The translations under genes and the position numbers were made by a program. Shown piece by piece: positions 9,308 to 18,842 of a stretch of 64,000 bases of DNA (positions within the stretch are counted from its first letter, which is position 1; every line of letters starts with the position of its first letter). The notes beneath the pieces are model-generated. The model ran no database searches and was not told where the DNA came from. It worked only from the letters and a program-made list of their open reading frames with translations. Source of the stretch: Streptomyces sp. SW4 (GTDB taxonomy: Bacteria; Actinomycetota; Actinomycetes; Streptomycetales; Streptomycetaceae); the NCBI GenBank assembly GCA_003248315.1, contig QKWM01000004.1, positions 868,001 through 932,000 on the forward strand, given 5' to 3'.

Positions 9308-9958
9308 ATGGGGTTCCGGGAGATCAACGCGAAGATGGTCGAGGCGACCGTGGCACCGGGGCAGCGGCTGTTCAGCCAGCGCGGCGCGATGCTCGCGTAC
9401 CAGGGCGAGGTGACGTTCACGCCCAACATGGCCGGCGGCCAGGGCGGCATCATGTCGATGATCGGGCGGCGGGTCGCCGACGAGGACACGCCGCTGATGA
9501 CGGTCGAGGGCCAGGGCACGGTGCTGTTCGGGCACGGCGGCCATCATGTGCAGGTGATCGAACTGTCCGGCGACACGCTGTACGTCGAGGCGGACCGGCT
9601 GCTCGCGTTCGAGGGGACCCTCGAACAGGGCACGGTCTTCCTGGGCGCGCAGGGCGGGGTCATGGGCATGGTGCGGGGGCAGGTCAGCGGTCAGGGGCTG
9701 TTCACCACGAGCCTGCGGGGGCACGGAGCGGTGGCCGTGATGGCCCACGGTGGCGTGTTCGAGATCCCGATCACCCGGCAGCGGCCGGTGCACGTGGACC
9801 CGCAGGCGTACGTCGCCCACCACGGTGACGTGCGCAACCGGCTGTCCACCGCGCTGGGCTGGCGGGACATGGTGGGCCGCGGGTCCGGCGAGGCGTTCCA
9901 GCTGGAGCTGAGCGGCAGCGGCGCGGTCTACGTCCAGGCCTCGGAGGAGAAGCTGTGA
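9308..9958 (+). CDS. AIM24 family protein, second of three
   Basis: An intact 216-residue AIM24 family protein (MGFREINAKMVEATVAPGQ). It carries the family's FSQRGAMLAYQGEVTF and YVAHHGDVRNRL-type segments, also recognisable in both neighbours. The ATG at 9308 is preferred over one 9 nt upstream because GGGGGA lies at ribosome-site distance. The first gene's stop lies between the two candidate starts. The product is probably soluble, with no signal peptide or membrane segment. Function is unknown; the tandem arrangement suggests a heteromeric complex. Confidence 0.85.
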   Translation: MGFREINAKMVEATVAPGQRLFSQRGAMLAYQGEVTFTPNMAGGQGGIMSMIGRRVADEDTPLMTVEGQGTVLFGHGGHHVQVIELSGDTLYVEADRLLAFEGTLEQGTVFLGAQGGVMGMVRGQVSGQGLFTTSLRGHGAVAVMAHGGVFEIPITRQRPVHVDPQAYVAHHGDVRNRLSTALGWRDMVGRGSGEAFQLELSGSGAVYVQASEEKL

Positions 9959-10727
9959 GCACGATCTGGGACCCGTCGACGCTGCCGTCCGACGACAACG
10001 TGGACGCCTACACCTTCTGCGTGGAGCTGGCGGGGAGCCAGTGGTTCCTGCAGAAGGGGAAGATGATCGCCTACTACGGCTCGATCGAGTTCAACGGCAT
10101 CGGGCACGGCCGTCTGGACCGTCTGGTGCGTACGTCGTTCCATTCGCCTCTGCACGCGAGCGACTGGGTCGTCGCCGAGGGCTCGGGCAAGATGCTCCTC
10201 GCCGACCGGGCCTTCGACGTGAACTCCTACGACCTGGACGACGGCAATCTGACCATTCGCTCCGGCAATCTGCTCGCTTTTCAGCCAACTCTGAACCTGA
10301 AGCAGTCGATCGTGCCGGGTTTTCTGACCCTGATCGGAACCGGAAGGTTCGTGGCCGCGTCCAACGGTCCGGTGGTGTTCATGGAACCCCGATCCGGGTG
10401 GACCCGCAGGCCCTGGTCGGATGGGCCGACTGCCCTTCGCCGTGCCACCACTACGACCACGGGTACATGACCGGCGTACTGGGCGGTCTACGTGCGATGA
10501 CGGGCCTGGGCGGGGCCTCCGGGGAGGAGCATCAGTTCGAGTTCGTGGGCGCCGGGACGGTGCTCCTGCAGTCCAGCGAGACGCTGATGCCCGAGCAGGC
10601 CACGGGCGTCGCCCCGCAGCAGCCGGGGGTGCCCGGCGGCGGGGTCCCGGGCGGGCACGGCGCGCCGGGCGGGGCACCGCGCCTTCCCGGACAGCTGGGC
10701 GACCTCCAGCGCCGCTTCGGGCTGTGA
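9955..10727 (+). CDS. AIM24 family protein, third of three, with Gly/Pro-rich tail (one frame break)
   Basis: About 257 residues. The AIM24 domain covers roughly residues 10-210, and a low-complexity Gly/Pro/Gln tail (PGGGVPGGHGAPGG) ends in a short charged segment, LGDLQRRFGL. The GTG start overlaps the previous stop by 4 nt, so the second and third genes are coupled. One C is missing in the run at 10387-10390. After it the frame continues as PIRVDPQALVGWADCPSPCHH. The Cys-Pro-Ser-Pro-Cys-His-His cluster is not seen in the two sister proteins and could bind metal. Confidence 0.8.
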
Positions 10728-10834
10728 GCGGTAACCTGCGGAGGGTGACGTCGAACGCGTGCGCACCGTCACTCCGCCCGTCACTGGACCACTCTCACTA
10801 GTTCACCTTTCAACTTCTTAGGTAGACTTCATAC

Positions 10835-11310
10835 ATGGAGACCGAGACGGCCACCCGCTGGCTGACCGATACGGAGCAGTGCGCCTGGCGCACCCACCTG
10901 GAGGTCAACAAACTGTTGACGTACCAGCTCGAGAAGGACCTGCAGCCGTTCGGCCTGACCATGAACGACTACGAGATCCTGGTGAACCTCTCCGAGTCGG
11001 AGGACCTCAGGATGCGGATGAGCGACCTCGCGTCCGCCACCCTCCAGTCCAAGAGCCGCCTCTCCCACCAGATCACGCGCATGGAGAACGCGAACCTCGT
11101 CCGGCGGGAGAACTGCGAGTCCGACCGCCGCGGCCTGTACGCGGTCCTCACCGAGCACGGCATGGAGACCATGCGGAAGGTCGCGCCGCACCACGTGGCG
11201 TCCGTACGGCGGCATTTCATCGACCTGCTCTCCCCGAGGCCCTGACGGAGCTGGACAAGGCCCTCAAGCCGATCGCCGAGCACCTGCGCGGCCAGCGCGG
11301 GCGCCTCTGA
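10835..11310 (+). CDS. absC: AbsC-like MarR regulator of antibiotic production (one frame break)
   Basis: A 158-residue winged-helix MarR protein (METETATRWLTDTEQCAWR). The helix-turn-helix lies around MRMSDLASATLQSKSRLSHQITRM, with the wing CESDRRGLYAVLTEHG. Length, sequence and position beside the AIM24 genes match AbsC of S. coelicolor. That protein affects prodigiosin and actinorhodin production and coelibactin genes under zinc limitation. One base is missing in the C run at 11232-11235, so the last 25 residues are read in another frame. A TAGACT -10-like hexamer ends 6 nt before the ATG and no ribosome site is visible, so the start looks leaderless. Confidence 0.85.
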
Positions 11311-11337
11311 GCTCCGGCCTGACCGTTCGCGCCGGCC

Positions 11338-12748
11338 TCACCCTTCCGGCAGGCGGAGCTCGAACAGGGCCCCGCCTGCCGGTGCGTCGCGCACCGTGAG
11401 GCTCCCGCCGTGGCGTACGGCCACGTCCCGGGCGATGGCGAGCCCCAGCCCGGCCCCGCCGTCGTCCCGGCTGCGGGCGGCGTCCAGCCGGACGAACCGC
11501 TCGAAGATCCGCTCCCGGTCCTCGGCCGGCACCCCCTCGCCGTCGTCGGCGACCCCGACCACGGCCCGGCCGCCCTCCCGCCGCACCCGGACCTCCACGG
11601 CCGTCCGCGCGTGCCGCTCGGCGTTGTCCAGCAGATTGGCCAGCACCCGCCCCAGCTGCCCGCGCGATCCCGCCACCGTCACCCCTCCTCGGCGCGCACG
11701 GTCACCCGGTCCCGCCCCGCGGCCTCCTCCCGGGCGAGCGCGGCGAGGTCGACCCGGGCGTCCGCGGGCCGCTCCCCGCGTCGAGGCGGGCGAGCAGCAG
11801 CAGATCGGCGGCGAGCCGCTGGAGCCGTACGGTGTCCTCCACGGCGCCGTCCAGGTCGAGCAGTTCCGGATGCGCGGCGCCCACCTCCAGCTGGGTCCGC
11901 AGGCTGGCGATCGGGCTGCGCAGCTCGTGCGAGGCGTCGGCGACGAAGCGCCGCTGCCGCTCCACGGAGGTCTCCAGCGCGGCCAGCGTCTCGTTGGTGG
12001 TCAGCGCCAGCCGGGCGATCTCGTCGTAGGTGGCCGGCACGGGGACACGGCGGGCGAGGTCCTCCGAGGCGGTGATCGCGGCCATCTCCCGGCGGATGCC
12101 CTCCACCGGGCGCAGCGCCCGCCCGGTGACCTTCCAGGTCACGCCGCCGACGACGGCGAGCAGCACCGGGAAGCCGATCAGCATGGCGGTCAGCGCGGTG
12201 CTGACCGCGCCGTGTTCCGCCGACAGCGGGGCGCCCGCGTACACCGTGAGCGTGCCCCGGTCCTCGGTCTCGACGGGCACGGCGGCGAACCGGTAGTCCT
12301 CGGTGTCGCCGTCGACGGTCGCGGATCCGTCGCTGACCGCGGCGACCGCGCCGATCTCGCCCGGCTCCAGGGACTCGCCGGAGCCGTCGTCGTCGGCGTC
12401 GTCCTCGTCGTCCCGGGCCCCGGCGCCCGGCTCCGGCCGGACGGCGGCGGTCCCGGTGCCGCTGATCCGCTCCAGGTCCTCACTGGCGGCCACCAGCCGG
12501 CCGTCCTCGTCGACGACCTGCACCGGCCGGTCGTCCACGTCCAGCGAGAGCTGGTCGTACGGCGTCCCGGCGGCGAGTTCGGCGGCGACCTCCCGCGCGG
12601 AGCGCTCCGCGGAGGTACCGGCCTCGCCGAGCAGGTTCGACCGCAGCGACAGCAGGACGGCGGTCCCGGCGGCGACCAGTGCGACGGCGACCACGAGGGT
12701 CGCGGCGAGCGTGGCCCGGGCCCGCACCGAGCCGAGGAGCCGTCTCAT
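11338..12748 (-). CDS. Two-component sensor histidine kinase (two frame breaks)
   Basis: About 470 residues. A membrane helix at about 11-32 is followed by an acidic sensor domain of roughly 130 residues containing a run of Asp/Glu. A second helix near 165-185, a HAMP linker and a HisKA domain follow, with the phospho-acceptor in DASHELRSPIASL. The ATPase domain has an N box (NLLDNAERHA) and G boxes (DDGEGVP, GAGLGLAI). One base is missing in the runs at 11774-11777 and 11682-11685. The start overlaps the response regulator stop (TGATG). The acidic sensor and the acidic PepSY protein next door suggest cation or envelope sensing, which is an inference. Confidence 0.88.
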
Positions 12749-13413
12749 CACCGCGCCTCCAGCCGGTACCCGGCGCCGCGCACCGTCCGGATCAGCCCGG
12801 GCCGCAGCTTGCGCCGCAGCGCGCTCACGTACACCTCGACGATGTTGGGGTCGCCGTCGTAGGCGAAGTCCCAGGCGTGCTCCAGGATCTCGCCCTTGGA
12901 CACCACCTCGCCGGCCCGCTGCACCAGCTGCTCCAGGACGGCGAACTCCTTCGCGGTAAGCGTCACCTCGTCCTCGCCGAGGAACACCCGGCGGGCGGCG
13001 GTGTCGACCTTCAGGTCCCCGTGGACCCGCACCGGAGAGGCACCGCCGGCGGATCCCCTCCTGCGCAGCAGCGCCTTGACCCGCGCCACCAGGACGACGT
13101 ACGAGAACGGCTTGGTCAGGTAGTCGTCGGCGCCCGTGTCCAGCCCCTCCGCCTCGTCGTACTCCCCGTCCTTGGCGGTGAGCATCAGGATCGGCACGTC
13201 GTGCCCGGCCGCGCGCAGCGCACCGCACACGCGGTAGCCGTTCATGCCGGGCAGCATGATGTCGAGGATCACCAGGTCGTAGGAGCCCTCCCCGGCCCGG
13301 TGCAGCCCCTCCCGTCCGTCATGGACGACGTCCACGGCGTATCCCTCGGCGGTCAGTCCCCGGGCCAGGGACAGGGCCAGCCGCTTCTCGTCCTCCACGA
13401 TCAACAGGCGCAT
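12748..13413 (-). CDS. OmpR/PhoB-family response regulator
   Basis: A 221-residue regulator. The receiver domain (1-115) has acidic residues Glu7-Asp8, phospho-acceptor Asp51 (LVILDIMLPG) and Lys101 (LTKPF). The C-terminal winged-helix DNA-binding domain covers about 128-219 (AKEFAVLEQL and the wing RTVRGAGYRLE). It is the first gene of an operon with the sensor kinase. It is divergent from the PepSY gene, and the shared intergenic region has an inverted repeat and 10-11-bp spaced direct repeats, probably its own binding site. Confidence 0.93.
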   Translation of the reverse strand: MRLLIVEDEKRLALSLARGLTAEGYAVDVVHDGREGLHRAGEGSYDLVILDIMLPGMNGYRVCGALRAAGHDVPILMLTAKDGEYDEAEGLDTGADDYLTKPFSYVVLVARVKALLRRRGSAGGASPVRVHGDLKVDTAARRVFLGEDEVTLTAKEFAVLEQLVQRAGEVVSKGEILEHAWDFAYDGDPNIVEVYVSALRRKLRPGLIRTVRGAGYRLEAR

Positions 13414-13435
13414 GCGTCAAGGGTGGCAAAGCCAA

Positions 13436-13473
13436 CCTGAAGAACTCTTCAGGCGGCTTCAGCTCGGCCTCAG
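13436..13473. promoter_or_regulatory. Candidate response-regulator operator between regulator and PepSY genes
   Basis: A perfect 8-bp inverted repeat (CCTGAAGA, 2-bp spacer, TCTTCAGG; 13436-13453) runs into tandem TTCAG, TTCAG and CTCAG units at 13448, 13458 and 13469. The 10-11-bp spacing is one helical turn, the arrangement bound by OmpR-type dimers. It lies 23 bp from the regulator start and 55 bp from the PepSY start. Confidence 0.62.
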
Positions 13474-13527
13474 CGTCGGTCGGCGACAGTGAACGCGTCG
13501 ATACCGAACCGACTCGGGAGGAACCGC

Positions 13528-14208
13528 ATGAAGCGCAACATCGTCATCGCCGCCGTCACGGCCGCCGCACTGATCGGGGGCGGTACGGCCACGGCCCTGG
13601 CGGTGAACGGGGACGACGACGACACGACGAGGGCGTCGTCGCCGGCCCGCGCCGCGGACGACGGCACCGACCGGGACGACCGGGACGACGCCAACGACGG
13701 CGCGGACGACCACGACAAGGACGACGACGGCGACGAGGCCCGGGCGGCCTCCGCCGAGGTGAGCGCGGCCGAGGCCATCGCCGCGGCCCTGCGGCACACG
13801 CCCGGGACGGCGGTCTCGGCCGACCTGGAGCACGACGACGACGATGACCGGCCCGCCTGGGAGGTGGACGTCCTCTCCGCCAAGGACGTCTGGCACAGCG
13901 TCCGCGTCGACCCCGCCACGGGCAAGGTCCTGGGCTCCCACCAGGACGACGAGGACGACGACACCGCCGAGGTGCGCGCGGCCCTGAAGAACACGTCGGT
14001 CACCGCCGGGCAGGCGGCGAAGGCGGCGTCCGCCAAGGGCCCGGTGACGTCGGTGGACCTGGACGACGACGGCGACCGCCCGGCCGGCTGGGACGTCGAG
14101 ACCCGCTCCGGCGGCACGGCGGAGCGGGACTGGACGGTCGACGCGGGTACGGGCAAGGTCACGGCGGACCGGTCCGGCGACGACGGGGACGACCGCGACG
14201 ACGACTGA
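13528..14208 (+). CDS. Secreted PepSY-domain protein, highly acidic
   Basis: A 226-residue exported protein (MKRNIVIAAVTAAALIGGG signal peptide, cleavage near ALAVNG). An Asp-rich linker (30-70) leads into two PepSY units (about 78-150 and 155-220), each with an alpha/beta pattern ending in VDAGTGKV or VDPATGKV. PepSY proteins commonly partner two-component systems and may bind peptides or metal ions. The long Asp/Glu stretches would suit calcium or other cation binding. The ATG at 13528 has an AGGA ribosome site. It is divergent from the response regulator and probably controlled by it. Confidence 0.85.
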   Translation: MKRNIVIAAVTAAALIGGGTATALAVNGDDDDTTRASSPARAADDGTDRDDRDDANDGADDHDKDDDGDEARAASAEVSAAEAIAAALRHTPGTAVSADLEHDDDDDRPAWEVDVLSAKDVWHSVRVDPATGKVLGSHQDDEDDDTAEVRAALKNTSVTAGQAAKAASAKGPVTSVDLDDDGDRPAGWDVETRSGGTAERDWTVDAGTGKVTADRSGDDGDDRDDD

Positions 14209-14214
14209 CGGCCG

Positions 14215-15494
14215 TCACTCCCGTACGGCCCCGCCCGGCTGCGTCGCCGGGCGGGGGCCGTGTCGTCCCCCGCCCGCCCCGGCCCGCGGCCGCTTCGCCG
14301 GACGTGCCCCGGCACCAGCGCCGCCGCGACCGCGACCGCGCCGGCGGCCACGAAGCACACCGGCAGCGGCAGCCGCTCCACCAGCAGCCCGGTCGCCGCG
14401 GCGCCGCCGGACATCCCGGCGTTCACGGCCGTGTTGACCCAGGCCCCGGCCCGCACGCGGAACCCCGGCTCGGCGGCCTCGTCCGCGATGAGGTACGTCG
14501 TCGTCAGCGCCGGCGCCACGAACAGGCCCGCGCACACCAGGGCCGCGACCAGCGTGCCGGGGCCGGGCGCGAACCCGGCGGCGGCCACCGCGAGGCCGAA
14601 GCCGCCCGCGAGGAACGGCAGCCGGACGCGGGCGGACGCGCGCCAGGTGACGGCGCCGTTCAGCAGTCCGCCGGCCGCGCTGCCCGCCGACAGCGCCGCG
14701 AGCACCCAGGCGACCGCGGAGTCCCCGAGGTGGCGGTGCCCGGCGAAGGCGACGACGAGCAGTTCGACGCCGCTGAGGGTGAGGCCGACGGCCGCCGCGA
14801 CGACGACCGGCCGGCGCAGCGCGCGGCCCGCGCCCTGGCGCGGCGACGCGGGGGCGTCGGCCTTCCCGGCCCGCTGCGCCGGCCGCAGGGCGTCCGTCGC
14901 CGGCGACCGGACGAAGGCGACGGTGCCGGCCGCGACCAGCAGGGCGCTCAGGAGGACGCCGGCGGACGGTGGGGCGACGCCCACGAGGACGCCGACCAGG
15001 AGGGGGCCGGTGACGAAGAGGAGTTCCTCGGCGACGCCGTCGAGGCTGTAGGCGCGCTGGAGCAGCCCGCGGTCGGTCAGGAGCGCGGCCCACACCGCGC
15101 GCATCGTGGGGCCCAGCGGTGGGGTGCAGGCCCCGGCGAGGGCGGCGGTCGCGGCGAGGACGGCGGCGGGGGTGCCGGGAGCTCCGGCGACGACGGCCAG
15201 CACGCAGAGCAGTGCGGCGTACAGCAGCGCCATGGGCAGCAGCGCGCGGCGCGGGCCGTGCCGGTCGACCAGGGCGGCGCGGTACGGCGACAGGAAGACA
15301 CCGGTCGCGCCGAACAGCGCCATGACCGTGCCGGCCACGGTGTAGGACCCGGTGGCCCGGGTCACGGTGAGCATCAGGGCCAGGGAGACCGTGCCGTAGG
15401 ACAGCCGGGCGACGAGGGCGGCCAGGAAGGCGCCGCGGGCGTGCGGGGTGCGCAGGACGGCGGCGTACGAGGGCCGCGCGGAGGGTGCGGACAC
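14215..15494 (-). CDS. MFS transporter (frame break near the C-terminus)
   Basis: A major facilitator of about 426 residues and 12 predicted helices, starting at GTG (MSAPSARPSYAAVLRTPHARG). The loop after helix 2 has the basic MFS motif region (ALVDRHGPRRALLPMALLY). A cytoplasmic Ala/Lys-rich loop lies in the middle. Substrate is unknown; an efflux role is plausible. In the observed sequence the frame runs on without a stop into the PepSY gene. Adding one base to the C run at 14267-14271 places the end at TGA 14215-14217 (GGAVRE). Confidence 0.78.
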
Positions 15495-15754
15495 GCGAGG
15501 GATTCCTCAACTGGAGGCAACGAGGGGACGCCGAGTGCCGCGACGGCCGGTCCACGCCGGCGGTCGCGGTCAGGGGCGGGCCCTACGCCAAGAGGAGGAA
15601 CACGGGGTCAAGCTAGCAGCGCACAACGCCCCCGCACCGGCTTTCCCCCGAGCCGTCACCGTCCGGCTCCCCGCCCCGGCGGGCGGTGGCGGGGATCCCG
15701 CGTGCCGCGGCGGGCGGTCCGTCGCGGTGCGTGCCGGCGGGCGTCGGCTCCGGG

Positions 15755-16710
15755 TCAGCCCCGGGTCAGTCCCGCCACCAGTTCGTCCGCCGCCCGGTAC
15801 GGGTCCAGCTCGCCCGCCACGATGCGTTCCGCCAGCGCGCCGAGGCGCTGGTCCCCGTGGAGGTCGCCGATGCGTTCGCGCAGCGTCGTCACCGCGATCG
15901 TCTCCACCTCGCGCGCCGCCCGCGCCAGCCGCCGCTCGGCGAGGACGCCCCGCTCCTCCATCCAGGCCCGGTGCTTCTCCAGCGCCTCGACGACCTCGTC
16001 GACGCCCTCCCCGCGCGCCGCCACCGTCTTGACGATCGGCGGCCGCCAGTCCCCCGGCCGCCGGGCCTCGCCGAGCCCGAGCATGTGGTTCAGCTCGCGC
16101 GCCGTCGCGTCGGCCCCGTCCCGGTCGGCCTTGTTCACGACGTACACGTCGCCGATCTCCAGGATCCCGGCCTTCGCCGCCTGGATCCCGTCCCCCATCC
16201 CCGGGGCCAGGAGCACCACGGAGGTGTCGGCCTGCGAGGCGATCTCCACCTCGGACTGCCCGACCCCCACCGTCTCGACGAGGATCACGTCGCACCCGGC
16301 CGCGTCCAGCACCCGGATCGCCTGGGGGGCGGCCCAGGCCAGCCCGCCCAGGTGACCGCGGGTCGCCATCGAGCGGATGTAGACCCCGGGTCGGACGCGT
16401 GCTCCGACATCCGCACCCGGTCGCCGAGCAGCGCACCGCCCGAGAACGGCGACGACGGGTCCACGGCCAGCACCCCGACCCGCCGTCCCTGCTTGCGGTA
16501 CGCCGTCACCAGCGCCGACGTGGACGTCGACTTGCCGACCCCCGGCGACCCGGTCAGGCCGACCACGTAGGCCCCGCCGGTCAGCGGGGCCAGCGCCGCC
16601 ATCACCTCCCGCAGCTGCGAGGACGCCCCCTCCACCAGCGAGATCAGCCGGGCCACGGCCCGCGGCCGGCCTTCCCTGGCCTGGGCGACCAGCGTGGAGA
16701 CGTCCTGCAT
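15755..16710 (-). CDS. meaB: MeaB/ArgK-family P-loop GTPase, B12-mutase chaperone (one frame break)
   Basis: About 318 residues. This G3E-family GTPase protects and reloads adenosylcobalamin-dependent acyl-CoA mutases. The P loop is GLTGSPGVGKST, followed by VDPSSPFSGGALLGDR, the Walker B/switch region ILVETVGVGQSE and the guanine-specifying VVNKAD. One base is missing in the C run at 16384-16387, between ASDPG and VYIRSMATRGHLGG. ATG 16710 is chosen; a GTG lies immediately before it. It sits 50 bp downstream of the thiolase on the same strand, probably in one operon. Its client may be methylmalonyl- or isobutyryl-CoA mutase. Confidence 0.9.
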
Positions 16711-16759
16711 CACAGCTCCGTTCAGCTCAGCTCGGTTCAGTGGAAATGCGTACCCGCCG

Positions 16760-17995
16760 TCAGGCCTTCGGCACGCGCACGATCAGCGCGTCACCCTGCC
16801 CGCCGCCGCCGCACAGCGCCGCCGCGCCGACCCCGCCGCCGCGCCGCTTCAGCTCCAGCGCCAGGTGCAGCACCAGCCGCGCACCGGACATGCCGATCGG
16901 GTGGCCCAGGGCGATGGCGCCACCGTTCACGTTCACCTTTTCGGTGGACACGCCGAGGTCCTTCATCGACTGGACGGCGACCGCGGCGAACGCCTCGTTG
17001 ATCTCGATCAGGTCGAGGTCCGAGACCTCCAGGCCCTCCTTCTTCAGCGCGTGCCGGATCGCGTTGGACGGCTGCGACTGCAAAGAGTTGTCCGGCCCGG
17101 CCACGTTCCCGTGGGCGCCGATCTCGGCGATCCACTCCAGCCCCAGCTCCTGCGCCTTGGCCTTGCTCATGACCACGACGGCCGCCGCACCGTCCGAGAT
17201 CTGCGAGGACGACCCGGCCGTGATCGTGCCGTCCTTGGAGAAGGCCGGACGCAGCTTGCCGAGCGACTCCGCGGTGGTGTCGGCGCGGATGCCCTCGTCC
17301 TTGCTGAACAGCACCGGGTCGCCCTTGCGCTGGGGAATCTCCACCGGAGTGATCTCGGCCTCGAAGATGCCGTTCTTCTGGGCGGCGGCGGCACGCTGGT
17401 GGGACAGGGCGGCGATCTCGTCCTGCTCGGCGCGGCCGATGCCGAGGCGGCTGTTGTGCTTCTCGGTGGACTCGCCCATGGGGATGTTCTCCCAGGGGTC
17501 GGTCAGCCCGTCGTACGCCATGGCGTCGAGCATCTGGACCGCGCCGTACTTGTAGCCCTCGCGGGACTTCGGCAGCAGGTGCGGGGCGTTGGTCATGGAC
17601 TCCTGGCCGCCGGCGACGACCACGTCGAACTCGCCGGCGCGGATCAGCTGGTCGGCGAGTGCGATGGCGTCGAGGCCGGAGAGGCACACCTTGTTGATCG
17701 TCAGCGCCGGCACGTTCATCGGGATGCCGGCCTTGACCGCGGCCTGGCGCGCGGGGATCTGCCCGGCCCCGGCCTGGAGCACCTGGCCCATGATCACGTA
17801 CTGCACCTGGTCGCCGCCGATCCCCGCACGGTCGAGGGCGGCCTTGATCGCGAAGCCGCCGAGGTCGGCTCCGGAGAAGGACTTCAGCGACCCGAGCAGC
17901 CGCCCCATCGGGGTACGCGCGCCCGCGACGATGACGGAGGTCGTGCCGTTCGTTGCAGAGGTTCCGGAAGCTCCGGACGTTCCAGCAGAAGACAT
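16760..17995 (-). CDS. Acetyl-CoA C-acetyltransferase (thiolase)
   Basis: A 411-residue biosynthetic-type thiolase that condenses or cleaves acetoacetyl-CoA. The nucleophile is Cys104 ([10 protein letters not shown]), with His365 ([10 protein letters not shown]) and Cys395 ([11 protein letters not shown]) completing the site. The first 20 residues are a Ser/Thr/Gly-rich extension. The ATG at 17995 has GGAAGGGGA 8-10 nt upstream and is preferred to a start 27 nt further out. It is the first gene of a probable operon with meaB and is divergent from the epimerase gene. Confidence 0.93.
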   Translation of the reverse strand: MSSAGTSGASGTSATNGTTSVIVAGARTPMGRLLGSLKSFSGADLGGFAIKAALDRAGIGGDQVQYVIMGQVLQAGAGQIPARQAAVKAGIPMNVPALTINKVCLSGLDAIALADQLIRAGEFDVVVAGGQESMTNAPHLLPKSREGYKYGAVQMLDAMAYDGLTDPWENIPMGESTEKHNSRLGIGRAEQDEIAALSHQRAAAAQKNGIFEAEITPVEIPQRKGDPVLFSKDEGIRADTTAESLGKLRPAFSKDGTITAGSSSQISDGAAAVVVMSKAKAQELGLEWIAEIGAHGNVAGPDNSLQSQPSNAIRHALKKEGLEVSDLDLIEINEAFAAVAVQSMKDLGVSTEKVNVNGGAIALGHPIGMSGARLVLHLALELKRRGGGVGAAALCGGGGQGDALIVRVPKA

Positions 17996-18143
17996 GAGCT
18001 GCGATCCCCTTCCGGCCTGCACAGCCGAGGAGTGAACGAGGGTTTACTTCGAATGTACTGATGCGTAGTCCGCGGCGTCATCGGGCTGTCGGTGTGATCG
18101 CGCGCACGTTGCGTAACCACCGCGGGAGCGCTGCACTGAAAAC

Positions 18144-18584
18144 ATGCTGACGCGAATCGACCACATCGGAATCGCCTGTCATGACCTCGACGCGACCGTC
18201 GAGTTCTACAAGGCCACCTACGGCTTCGAGGTGTTCCACACCGAGGTCAACGAGGAGCAGGGCGTGCGCGAGGCCATGCTCAAGATCAACGAGACCTCGG
18301 ACGGCGGCGCCTCCTACCTCCAGCTCCTCGAACCCACCCGCGAGGACTCCACCGTCGCGAAGTGGCTCGCCAAGAACGGGGAGGGCGTGCACCACATCGC
18401 CTTCGGCACGGCGGACGTGGACGGCGACGCGGCCGCCGTCCGGGACAAGGGCGTGCGCGTGCTGTACGACGAGCCCCGGCGCGGCTCCATGGGCTCGCGG
18501 ATCACCTTCCTGCACCCCAAGGACTGCCACGGCGTCCTGACGGAACTCGTCACTTCCGCGCCCGTTGAGTCACCTGAGCACTGA
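18144..18584 (+). CDS. mce: Methylmalonyl-CoA epimerase
   Basis: A 146-residue vicinal-oxygen-chelate protein that interconverts the (R)- and (S)-methylmalonyl-CoA epimers. It has two glyoxalase-fold modules (starting MLTRIDHIGIACHDLD and GEGVHHIAFGTADVDG), with metal-ligand histidines in DHIGIA and HHIAFG and a late Glu in LTELV. It is divergent from thiolase-meaB, with 148 bp between starts. It links propionyl-CoA and branched-chain metabolism to the B12 mutases. Confidence 0.94.
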   Translation: MLTRIDHIGIACHDLDATVEFYKATYGFEVFHTEVNEEQGVREAMLKINETSDGGASYLQLLEPTREDSTVAKWLAKNGEGVHHIAFGTADVDGDAAAVRDKGVRVLYDEPRRGSMGSRITFLHPKDCHGVLTELVTSAPVESPEH

Positions 18585-18842
18585 CCCTCGTACATAAGGG
18601 CCGGTAGGGTTGGGTGCGGTCGCCGCTCAATCCAGGGTGACCGGGTCCTGTCGTCCGGCATGCGGCGTCCACGCGCCGTCCGGCGGGCAGGACCGCCGGG
18701 GTCCGGGTTTCGGGGGACGAGCGCCGGGGCAGCAGCCCATGCTCCGTCGTTGATCTGACACCATTCCCCGGGGGCCCCGTTCGGCGGACGGACGGAGCTC
18801 GTTCGGGCAGAGTTGCGACCAGGGGACGGATGGGACCGCGCA

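Noticed and set aside
13470..14215. C-terminal extension of the MFS transporter antisense to the PepSY gene
   Set aside because: It arises from a missing base near 14267; the extension is a Ser/Arg-rich shadow of the Asp-rich PepSY frame.
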